Shown: in pieces, positions 21,453 to 29,800 of the stretch | Position numbering within the stretch: the stretch's first letter is position 1 | Layout of the letters: each line of letters starts with the position of its first letter | Origin: Lentisphaerota bacterium | Lineage (GTDB): Bacteria; Verrucomicrobiota; Kiritimatiellia; PWTM01 | Length of the DNA: 36,120 nucleotides | Assembly: GCA_016873715.1 (NCBI GenBank) | Contig: VGWF01000039.1 | Span: forward strand, 1 to 36,120 | Direction: 5' to 3' | The notes under the pieces: generated by a model | Told to the model about the DNA's origin: nothing | The model's database searches: none | What the model saw: only the letters and a program-made list of their open reading frames with translations | Translations under genes and position numbers: made by a program

Positions 21453-22615
21453 AACGGTGCGCCACGGTCCGGTTCTTCGTGTGGATCGTCGGCCTCGTGG
21501 TCTTCTGTCTGGCATTGAACCTCGCGGCGGACGGCCTCTTCGACGCGCATTCCCGGCGGTTGCTCGATGCGCTGGGCCTCGAGCACCAGGCGGCCGAGGG
21601 GCTGGTGGTGCTCGTCTGCAACCTCGTGGCGATGCCGTTCGTGCTTCTCGCCGCCTGGTGGGTGGCCCGCCTCGCCATGGCGCCGCTACGGCGGATCGCG
21701 AAGGCGGCGGAGGAGATCCGGGCGGGGCAGTTGAAACGTCGCATTCCCTGCGACCGGGAGGATGACGAGTGGGGCCGGCTGGCCGGTCTGCTGAACGACG
21801 CCTTCGACGAGTACGACCGGAACCTCGACCGGCAGCGGAAGTTTGCGGCCAACGCGGCGCACCAACTCCGCACGCCCCTGGCGGTGATGCGGGGCGCGGG
21901 GGAGATCTGCCTGGCGCACGCGAAGGACGCGGCCGACTACCGCCGGACGGTGGAGGACATGCTCGAGCGGCTTCAGGGGCTCACCCGGCTGTGCGAGCAG
22001 CTGCTGGAACTGAGCCGCGTCGGTATGCCGGCCCTGCGTTCCCAGTTCGTCGCGCACGACCCCGCATCCTCGCTGCGCACGTTGTGCGACGACTACGCGA
22101 CGGTGGCTTCGGCCCGCGGGATCCGCCTGCGGGCCGACATCGCGCCCGGTGCGAGGATCCGGTGCATCCCGGAGCTCTTCGCGGAAAGCGTGGCGAACCT
22201 GCTGGACAACGCGGTGCGCCACGCGCCTGACGATGGCGAGGTTGCGCTGGAATGGCAGGTCCGCGACGGAGCCGCGGGACTCTGCGTCGAGGACAACGGC
22301 CCGGGGATCCCCGCGCACCTTCGCGAGAGCGCCTTCGAGCCGCTGGCGCAGGGCCGCCCGCCGGGAATGAAGCAGGGCACGGGGCTGGGCCTGGCCATCG
22401 TCGCCGAGATCGCGCGGCTTCACGACGCCCGAGCCGCCGTCGGCACCGGCGCCCTGGGAGGGGCGCGGATCTGCCTGACATGGCCCCTGGACCCGGCGGC
22501 GGCTGAGCGGTCTCTATCTGCGCCGGCGCGGCTGTCCCGCTCCGGGAGGATGGCGCGCCGCAGCTTACGCATTTGTCAGGCAATTCCGGACAGCTCCGTG
22601 CGCTGCGGATCGTAG
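21449..22615 (+). CDS. Membrane histidine kinase, partner of the adjacent response regulator
   Basis: The 388 residues start at a GTG overlapping the regulator's stop. Two membrane helices (about 9-30 and 50-75) enclose only about 20 residues, too short for a folded periplasmic sensor, so it probably senses within the membrane or through a partner. HAMP follows (about 76-130). The HisKA dimerisation domain has His138 in NAAHQLRTPL. The ATPase domain has LLDNAVRHAP (N box), DNGPGIP (G1) and GTGLGLAIV (G2). The layout resembles TctE/QseC-type kinases. The last about 35 residues after TWPLDPA are basic and not conserved-looking. It is convergent with the AraC-type regulator, leaving a 71-bp gap. 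Confidence 0.92.
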   Translation: MKRCATVRFFVWIVGLVVFCLALNLAADGLFDAHSRRLLDALGLEHQAAEGLVVLVCNLVAMPFVLLAAWWVARLAMAPLRRIAKAAEEIRAGQLKRRIPCDREDDEWGRLAGLLNDAFDEYDRNLDRQRKFAANAAHQLRTPLAVMRGAGEICLAHAKDAADYRRTVEDMLERLQGLTRLCEQLLELSRVGMPALRSQFVAHDPASSLRTLCDDYATVASARGIRLRADIAPGARIRCIPELFAESVANLLDNAVRHAPDDGEVALEWQVRDGAAGLCVEDNGPGIPAHLRESAFEPLAQGRPPGMKQGTGLGLAIVAEIARLHDARAAVGTGALGGARICLTWPLDPAAAERSLSAPARLSRSGRMARRSLRICQAIPDSSVRCGS

Positions 22616-22686
22616 ATTCGTCCTGCATGAAGACCCATGGTGCGCCAGGGCTCGACGGCCATCGCCTCCCGCGGCGTCGAGGGCAT

Positions 22687-23706
22687 TCAGGACTCCATTG
22701 TCCGGACCCTGCCGCCCGCCTCCGGCTCGGCGATGCGGGCCGCAGCATGCCGCGCGCGCCAATCATGGGGGGGCATGCGGTGCCGCTGGCGGAAGCGGCG
22801 GGCGAAGTAGGCCGCATCCTCGAATCCCGCGCGGGCCGCCACCTCGGCGACGGTCAGTCGCGGATCCCGAAGAAGGGTCTCGGCGTGATCGAGGCGGCGT
22901 GCGGTCAGGAAGTCCACGAAGGATCCCCCGGTGTGGTGCCGGAAGGCGGCGGACAGGTGGTTCGGCGTCAGCCCGACGGCCTGCGCGACGGCCTTGACGG
23001 AGACCCGCGAACCGGGATTGCGGAGGATGATGGCGCGCACGGTGTCGACGACGATGGCCGATCGCGTCGCGGCGGACTTGCCTTCGGCCAGCGGACCCAT
23101 GTCACGGAGCATGCGGGCAACGTCGGGCCGAGCCGGCGTCCGGCGACCGGCTGCGCTTTCGCGGACGATATGCGCCACCGCCTCGGCCGCGGTGTTGACG
23201 ATGTGGCGCACGAGGTCCCTGCGATGGACCGTCAGGAGGGGGAGCCGGCCGTAGGCATCGCGAAGGCGCCCGGCGGGCAGACCCAGGTTGCCGAGCGACC
23301 CGCGGGCCGCGGTCCACGACGCCCGCCCCGCAGGCCGGAACGCGCACGTGGTGACGACGGCGAAGCGGGTGCCCGCGTCCCCGACCGAACCCGCCGGCGC
23401 AGCCCACGCCTGGATCGTGCTGTGGCACGCATGCGTGCAGGCACCGCGGGCCGCGGTGCGGAGCGTGATGAGCGTCCGGCAGGCCAGGCAGCGGCGGCGG
23501 CCCTCGGAGGTGGACTGCACGATCCGGCAGAACTCCGGCATGTCGTTGTCCCCCGCGACGGAGTGGACCGAGAGGAGATCGTCCGCGGCCGGAAGGAGCA
23601 CGATCAGCTTCGTGCGGACCAGCTCGCGCGCCATCGCATCGAGACGCCGGAGGACGGGATCCTCCCGGATCGCCCGGACCAGTTCGGCAGCGTTGTCCGT
23701 ATCCAT
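22687..23706 (-). CDS. AraC-family regulator with Cys-rich PocR-type sensor domain
   Basis: The 339 residues comprise an N-terminal PocR-like ligand-binding domain (about 15-180) and a C-terminal AraC DNA-binding pair of helix-turn-helices (about 225-325: VAQAVGLTPNHLSAAFRHHTG and VAARAGFEDAAYFARRFRQRH). The sensor contains five ordered cysteines: Cys60, Cys73-x2-Cys76 and Cys90-x3-Cys94 followed by His95. That could bind a metal or iron-sulfur cluster or act as a redox switch (inference). The start ATG at 23706 has GGAG eight bases upstream. It is transcribed divergently from the hydrogenase operon across 167 bp, the usual position for a direct regulator of that operon. Confidence 0.85.
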   Translation of the reverse strand: MDTDNAAELVRAIREDPVLRRLDAMARELVRTKLIVLLPAADDLLSVHSVAGDNDMPEFCRIVQSTSEGRRRCLACRTLITLRTAARGACTHACHSTIQAWAAPAGSVGDAGTRFAVVTTCAFRPAGRASWTAARGSLGNLGLPAGRLRDAYGRLPLLTVHRRDLVRHIVNTAAEAVAHIVRESAAGRRTPARPDVARMLRDMGPLAEGKSAATRSAIVVDTVRAIILRNPGSRVSVKAVAQAVGLTPNHLSAAFRHHTGGSFVDFLTARRLDHAETLLRDPRLTVAEVAARAGFEDAAYFARRFRQRHRMPPHDWRARHAAARIAEPEAGGRVRTMES

Positions 23707-23743
23707 GACGCGATCTCCGCGCGGCGGCGCGGCCTGTTTCGGT

Positions 23744-23764
23744 CGATACTACCACGAATCGTAG
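23744..23764. promoter_or_regulatory. Nested short inverted repeats between regulator and hydrogenase genes
   Basis: CGAT (23744-23747) mirrors ATCG (23758-23761), and CTAC (23749-23752) mirrors GTAG (23761-23764), in the only AT-richer part of the divergent spacer. This is a plausible operator for the AraC-type protein, but the arms are short and no promoter boxes of good quality were found on either strand. Confidence 0.25.
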
Positions 23765-23873
23765 AAAAGTCCTCTCGAATCCCGGCGCCGGCGGGTCCAC
23801 GATACCGGTGGCGGGGGTCCGGGTGGCCGGCCGTGTCCCGGTCGATGGGCGGCGAACGAAAGGGCGAAGTGCC

Positions 23874-24815
23874 ATGACGACGATCTCCCGCCGGTCCTTC
23901 CTGCGCTACTGCACGGCGTCGGCCGCGGTCCTCGGGCTGGACCCGTTGCGGCTGGGGCTCCTGAACGATGCGATGGCGAATCCGTCCGCGCCCTCGGTCA
24001 TCTGGCTGCACGGCAGTTCGTGCACGGGGTGCTCGGTCTCGCTTCTCAACCGGATCACCGCGACAGGCGACACCATCGCACAGGTTCTCGTCAACGACAT
24101 CAACCTCATCTTCCACGCGACTCTGATGGCTTCGGCCGGCGACCCCGCGGTGGCGGAACTGCTGCGCGTGCGGAAATCGGGCAACTTCGTCCTCGTCTGC
24201 GAGGGCGGCGTCCCGACGGCCTTCGGGGGGCGATGCTGCATCACGTACGGCTTCGGCGGCGGCGAGATCACCTACATGCAGGCGGTGCAGGAGCTTGCCG
24301 CGAAGGCGGCGGCGATCGTTTGCGCGGGGACCTGCGCGAGCTTCGGCGGCATTCCGCGGTCCGGATCGAACCCGACCGGCGTCGTCAGCGTCCGCGAGCT
24401 GACGGGCCGCCCGACGATCAACATCTCCGGCTGTCCCGCGAACCCGGACTGGATGGTCTGGGCGATCGTGCAGCTGCTTACCGGGACGCCGGTGACGCTG
24501 GACGCGAACGGGCGCCCCGTCGATCTGTACGCGAAGGATCTCGCCGGGGCGGCGGCGCCGGAGCTGATCCACGACAAGTGCCCGCGGAATCCGGCGCTCA
24601 CCGGGGCCCCGCTGGCGGCGGGGTTCGGCGAAGACGGGCACTGCCTGGAGTTGCTCGGCTGCCGCGGGCCCCACACCCGGGCGCGATGCGAGGCGTGCTG
24701 GAACGGCGTGCCCGGGCAGGGCACCTGGTGCATCGGGGTCAACGCGCCGTGCCACGGATGCACCGAACCGGGCTTTCCCGGTCCGCAACCCTTCTACGAA
24801 CCGTTCAGCGGCTGA
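23874..24815 (+). CDS. [NiFe]-hydrogenase small subunit, Tat-exported
   Basis: Electron-transfer subunit of a periplasmic (group 1-like) hydrogenase, 313 residues. The twin-arginine signal SRRSFLRYCTASAAVLGL (RR at 6-7) means it is exported folded together with the large subunit. The proximal cluster ligands are seen in GSSCTGC (Cys50, Cys53), with CAGTCASFGG and SGCPANPDW. The distal and medial cluster region has IHDKC, CRGPHTRARCEAC and TWCIGVNAPCHGC. There is no C-terminal membrane anchor; the protein ends PFYEPFSG, as in soluble Desulfovibrio-type enzymes. The ATG has AAGGG about 11 bases upstream. It is first in an operon with the large subunit and protease. The subgroup is not resolved. 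Confidence 0.95.
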   Translation: MTTISRRSFLRYCTASAAVLGLDPLRLGLLNDAMANPSAPSVIWLHGSSCTGCSVSLLNRITATGDTIAQVLVNDINLIFHATLMASAGDPAVAELLRVRKSGNFVLVCEGGVPTAFGGRCCITYGFGGGEITYMQAVQELAAKAAAIVCAGTCASFGGIPRSGSNPTGVVSVRELTGRPTINISGCPANPDWMVWAIVQLLTGTPVTLDANGRPVDLYAKDLAGAAAPELIHDKCPRNPALTGAPLAAGFGEDGHCLELLGCRGPHTRARCEACWNGVPGQGTWCIGVNAPCHGCTEPGFPGPQPFYEPFSG

Positions 24816-24835
24816 ACCGAAGCGGAGGAACCCCC

Positions 24836-26302
24836 ATGCCCGTCATCACCGCCGCGATCGACCCCGTCACCCGGATCGAGGGCCACCTCAAGGTGGAGGT
24901 CGACGTCGACACCGTCGACGGTGTGCAGCAGGTTGTCGATGCGCGCTCGGTCGGCACGCTGTTCCGCGGATTCGAGATCGTTCTGCAGGGGCGCGATCCG
25001 CGGGACGCGCCGATCATCACGTCGCGGATCTGCGGCGTCTGCCCGACGGCGCACTCGATGGCCGCCGCGCTGCTGCTCGACAGCGTCTACGGCACGAATC
25101 CGCCCGAGGCATCGCGCCTGCTGCGGAACCTGGTCCACGGGGCGTGCTTCCTCGAGTCGGACATCCTCCACTTCTACCTTCTCTGCCTGCCCGACTACAT
25201 CCGCGGGCCGTCGATGGCGCCCTGGCTGCCCGGCCTCGAACTGGGCCGGCGGCTGGATCCCGCGGCCGAGTCGCGGCTCGTCGCGGGCTACCTCAAGGCG
25301 ATCGACCTCCGGCGCAAGTGCCATGAGATGGGCGCGATCTACGGCGGCAAGCTGCCCCACACCCCGGGCTTCATCGCCGGCGGCTTCACGGCGGTCTCGT
25401 CCTCGGCGAACAAGACCGCGTTCGGAAGCCTGCTCGCGGAGATCCTCGAGTTCATCGAGCGGACCTACATCCCGGACGTGGAGCTTCTCGGCTCCCTGTA
25501 CGGCGAGTACTTCCGCATCGGGCGCGGGCCGGGGAACCTGCTCTCGTTCGGGGTCTTCGAGGATGGGGCCGGCGGCCATCTCCTCGCGCGCGGCCGCACG
25601 GTGAACGGCACGGCGTCCCCGCTGCCGGTGGACGTGGCGCAGATCACCGAGCAGGTGACGCACTCCTGGTACGACGATGCGACGAACGATCTCGCGCCTG
25701 CGGGCGGATCGACGGTCCCCCTCAGCCCGAAGCCGGACGCCTACTCGTGGCTCAAGGCGCCGCGGTACGGCGGCGCGGTCTACGAGTGCGGCCCGCTCTC
25801 GCGCATGGCGGTGGCGGGGCATTACCGGCGCGGCATCTCGGTCATGGACCGGCACCTGGCCCGGGCGCACGAGGCGCTGCGGATTGCGCAGGCGATGCAG
25901 GGGTGGCTCACGGCGCTGCCGACGGGCACGGGGGCTTTCGATCCCTTCGACCCGGGCATGATTGCGAATGTCGACACCCTGGGCCTGACCGAGGCCCCGC
26001 GGGGCGCCCTCGGGCACTGGATCCACATGGACGGCACGGCGATCGGACGCTACCAGGTGATCACGCCGACGTGCTGGAACTGCTCGCCGCGGGACACCGC
26101 GGGGCAGCCGGGCGCGATGGAAGCGGCGTTGATCGGGACGCCCGTCGCGCGGGCGGATCATCCGGTCGAGGTGTTGCGCGTGGTCCACTCGTTCGATCCG
26201 TGCCTCGACTGCGCCACGCACGTGATGCGGCCCGGGGAGGAGGCGCGCGTGATCCCGTTGTGGCGTCCGCCGGCCGCGCGGGCGGGCAGGGGACGGGCAT
26301 GA
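24836..26302 (+). CDS. [NiFe]-hydrogenase large (catalytic) subunit
   Basis: Catalytic subunit of 488 residues, compact compared with the about 550-600 usual for group 1 enzymes. The nickel-iron site ligands are complete: RICGVC (Cys66, Cys69; His73 follows) near the start and DPCLDC (Cys456, Cys459) near the end. The 26-residue tail after His462 is the peptide normally removed by the maturation protease, whose gene follows. The start has a strong GGAGG seven bases upstream, 20 bp after the small subunit. There is no signal peptide, so it is co-exported with the small subunit. The hyp genes for cofactor assembly are not in the window. Confidence 0.95.
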   Translation: MPVITAAIDPVTRIEGHLKVEVDVDTVDGVQQVVDARSVGTLFRGFEIVLQGRDPRDAPIITSRICGVCPTAHSMAAALLLDSVYGTNPPEASRLLRNLVHGACFLESDILHFYLLCLPDYIRGPSMAPWLPGLELGRRLDPAAESRLVAGYLKAIDLRRKCHEMGAIYGGKLPHTPGFIAGGFTAVSSSANKTAFGSLLAEILEFIERTYIPDVELLGSLYGEYFRIGRGPGNLLSFGVFEDGAGGHLLARGRTVNGTASPLPVDVAQITEQVTHSWYDDATNDLAPAGGSTVPLSPKPDAYSWLKAPRYGGAVYECGPLSRMAVAGHYRRGISVMDRHLARAHEALRIAQAMQGWLTALPTGTGAFDPFDPGMIANVDTLGLTEAPRGALGHWIHMDGTAIGRYQVITPTCWNCSPRDTAGQPGAMEAALIGTPVARADHPVEVLRVVHSFDPCLDCATHVMRPGEEARVIPLWRPPAARAGRGRA

Positions 26303-26799
26303 ATGCCTCTCCCGGCGCGCGTGTGGTTGTGGTCGGCCTGGGCAACTGGCTCATGCGCGACGACGGCGTCGGCGTTCACGCCGTGCGCGAGCTCGCCGCC
26401 GACCCGCCGCCGGGCGCCGCCGTGATCGAGGCCGGCACCGCGGTGCTCGACGCGCTTCCCTGGCTCGAGTCGGCGGAGCGCGTGCTGGCCGTCGACGCCC
26501 TCGCGGCCGGCGGGACGCCGGGCACGGTCTACGCGATGGACGGCCGCGACGCGCGGATCGCCGGGCGGCCGGCATCGCTGCACTCGCTCGACCTCCCGAC
26601 CGTGCTGGCCTGCTTCGGCCGCGGGAACGGCCCCCGCGAGGTCCGCGTGGTCGGCGTCGAGCCGGCCTCGGTCGGATACGGAACCGGTCTTTCGGCCGAG
26701 GTCCGTGACGCGCTGCCGGCGGTGACGCGGGAGGTCCGGCGCGCGGTGGCGGCGTGGATGGCGGAAACGCCGGGGGATCCGGCCTGGGACGCGACGTGA
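26299..26799 (+). CDS. Hydrogenase maturation protease (M52 family)
   Basis: Endopeptidase that removes the C-terminal tail of the large subunit after nickel insertion. The 166 residues contain GLGNWLMRDDGVGV; the nickel-probing residues of the HybD/HycI family correspond to Asp22, Asp66 (in AVDA) and His95 (in LHSLDLP). The start ATG overlaps the large-subunit stop (ATGA), so translation is coupled. It presumably serves the hydrogenase encoded just upstream. Confidence 0.93.
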   Translation: MNASPGARVVVVGLGNWLMRDDGVGVHAVRELAADPPPGAAVIEAGTAVLDALPWLESAERVLAVDALAAGGTPGTVYAMDGRDARIAGRPASLHSLDLPTVLACFGRGNGPREVRVVGVEPASVGYGTGLSAEVRDALPAVTREVRRAVAAWMAETPGDPAWDAT

Positions 26800-26822
26800 G
26801 ACCTCGAACCGGGGAGACGACC

Positions 26823-29800
26823 ATGCGATATCCGGGATGGCGGTTCGGGCTTGTGGCGGCGGCGATCCTCGCCCTGCGTCCGGCCCCGGCGCCGGCGCAG
26901 ACCGACGGCATCATGACCTGCCAGGTCACGACCGTTGCGTCGGGTCAGACCTACGACCCGAGGAACGTGCTCGCGGTCTGGATCGCCGACTCGACGAACG
27001 GTTTCGTCAAGACGGTGATGAAGTACTCCGCTTCGCGGACGGCCTACCTCTACAAGTGGATCGCGAACTCGGCCCGGTCGACGAATACGGACACGATCTC
27101 CGGCGCCACGCTGTCCTCCCACGGGGCCAGGACCGTCCGGTGGAACGGGCGCGACAAGAACGGGACCCTCGTTCCGGACGGGAACTACTGGGTCCGCATG
27201 GAGTTCACCGGCGCGAACGCGCAGGGCCCGGTCTCGACCAACTACGTACGGTTCACCAAGGGATCGTCGTCCGTCTCGACGAACTTCACCAACCTGGCGA
27301 ACTTCCAGTCGCTGTCGCTGACCTGGACGCCGGTGACGGTGTCGCACGATGTCGGCGTGGTGCGCATCGGCCTTCCGCCGATCATCAACACCGACAGCAC
27401 CGTGCAGGTTCCCGTGGTCACGACGAACAAGACGACGACCGCGGAGACCTTCGTGCTGTCGCTGAGCAACCGGACCGACGGCGTCCTGATCGGACAGACC
27501 ACGGTGACCGCCCTGGCCGGCAACGCATCGCGGACCAACACGTTCGTCTGGGACACGGCCGGCCTGCTGCCCGGCGCGTACACGCTCGCCGCGTATGCCG
27601 CGGCCATCGCGGGCGAAACTGTCACCGCCGACAATCTCCTGACCACCGGCACCACCGCCCGCGTGGCGTTTCACGATGTCGCCGTCGGGTCCTTCACCGC
27701 GCCCGCGTTGATCGTGCCCGGGGCGACCTCGAACCTGACGGTACTGGCGACCAACCGCGGCGACTTCGTGGAGAGCTTCCTCGTGGCCGTCACCGACCGG
27801 ACCGACGGCGTGTCCATCGGCCTGCGGACGATCGGGAACCTCCCCGCCTATGCCGGGACCAACGTGGCGTTTGCGTGGGCCACGGCGGGCCGGTCGCAGG
27901 GTTACCACGCGGTCGTGGCAACCGTGGGGGTGGTCACGGACGACACCGACGCCCTGAACAACACGAACGCCCGGACCGTGGCGATCGCCTCGGGATTGTC
28001 CACGGGCGTCGTGTCGGCCACCGGGGGCGCATGGCGGTACCACGACCTCGGCATCGATCTTCACGGCGGGCCGTGGACCACGGCCGACTACTACGACGGG
28101 CACTGGGCGTCGGGCTCCGCGCGGTTCGGCTTTGGCGACCCCGGCATGGTGACGACCGTCAAGACGGGGAACCTCTGCTATTACTTCCGGCGCGACTTCT
28201 TCCTCGACGTGGTTCCGCTTGCGATGAGCGCGCGGCTGCTGCGCGATGACGGCGCCGTCGTCTACATCAACGGCCAGGAGGCCTTCCGGGCCAACATGGA
28301 CGCGCTGGAGGATCCCGCGTACTCCAATGTGGCCCTCGCGGCCGTCAGCGGCACGGCGGAGACGAACTGGTTCCCGTTCGCCGTCGACCCGGGACTTCTG
28401 CGGCCCGGCCGCAACGTGCTGGCGGTGGAACTGCACCAGAACCAGGCGTCGAGCAGCGACGTGGCGATGGACCTCGAACTGAGCGCCGTGACGCCCAGCC
28501 TGTCGCTTTCGCGCGACGTGGCCGTCGAGTCGATCCGGGTGCCCGGCAGCGCGACCGCGGGGGACCGGCTGGCGGTCGGCGTGCGCGTGCGCAACGCCGG
28601 CCAGGCCGTCGAGACCTTCACCGTCACATTGACCGACACGAACACCGGGGTCTCGGCCGGCGCCCAGGCGGTCGCGTCGCTGGAGCCGGGCGGATGGCGG
28701 GACCTTGCCTTCGCGTGGGACACGCGGGGCGTCGCGCCGGGCGCGCACGTGCTTCGGGCCCTGGCGGGGCCGGTCGCGGGGGAGACCAACACGGCGGACA
28801 ACGCGGCGACGGCGCCCGCCCCGATCGCCGGCTCGGGGGTGTCCCTGGCGAGGCTCGACGCCGCGGGCTCGATCGGTGGCTTCTGCGGCGCGGTCGTGGT
28901 GCAGGGAGCGCGGGCGTACGCGGCGGAGGGAGCTTCGCTGGTCGCCTACGACATCGGGGTTCCGTCGTCGCCGGTGCGGCTCGGGAGGCTGAGGCTGAAC
29001 GGAGTCATCGAGGGGCTGGCGGCCAACGCATCGCACGTCTTCGCGGCGTCGGGCGCATCGGGCGTGCACGTGGTCGACGCGGGTACGCCGTCGGCGATGT
29101 CGCTGCTCGCCACGTGGGACGGCGCCGGCCATTCGCGAGGCCTGGCGCTGGACGGCACGCGCCTCTATGTGGCCGACGGCGTGGGCGGTCTCCGCATCCT
29201 GGACGTGAGCAGCCCGGCCTCGCCGTCGCTTCTCGGCGGCCTGGCGACGACGGGACCGGCTCGCGCGCTGGCCGTGAACGGCACGACCGTCTATGTCGTG
29301 GACCAGCACGACGGCCTGCTCATCGTCGACGCCGGTTCGCCGTCGTCGCCCACGGTCATCGGTGTGAGCGACCGGGTCACCGCAGGCGAGGGCCTTGCGC
29401 TGTCGGGCTCCCACGCGATCGTCGCGGGGGCGGCAGGACTCCTGAGCGTCATCAGTGTCGCGTCGCCGTCCGCGCCGGTGCTCGTGACGAATGTTCCGCT
29501 GGCCGGTGCGGCGCGTGCGCTGGCGGTGTCCGGCGGGACGGCCTACGTCCCGCTCGGCGCCTCCGGACTGGCCGTGGTCAACGTGGCGACGCCCGCGGCC
29601 CCCGCGGTGCTGGCGACTCCGTCGACCGCCGGCGAGGCATCGGGCGTGGCGGTTTCGGGCACGACCGCCTTCGTTGCAGATGGGTTCGGCGGATTGCGCG
29701 TGCTCAGCGTGACCGCGCCGGCCAGCCCGGCTCTCGTGGCCGTGACGGGCGACGGCCTGAGGGCACGCGGGTCCGCGGCGTCGACGAACGGGCATCTCTA

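Noticed and set aside
22508-22615. Separate small gene at the end of the histidine kinase
   Set aside because: The frame is simply the kinase's own C-terminal extension; no independent start signals.
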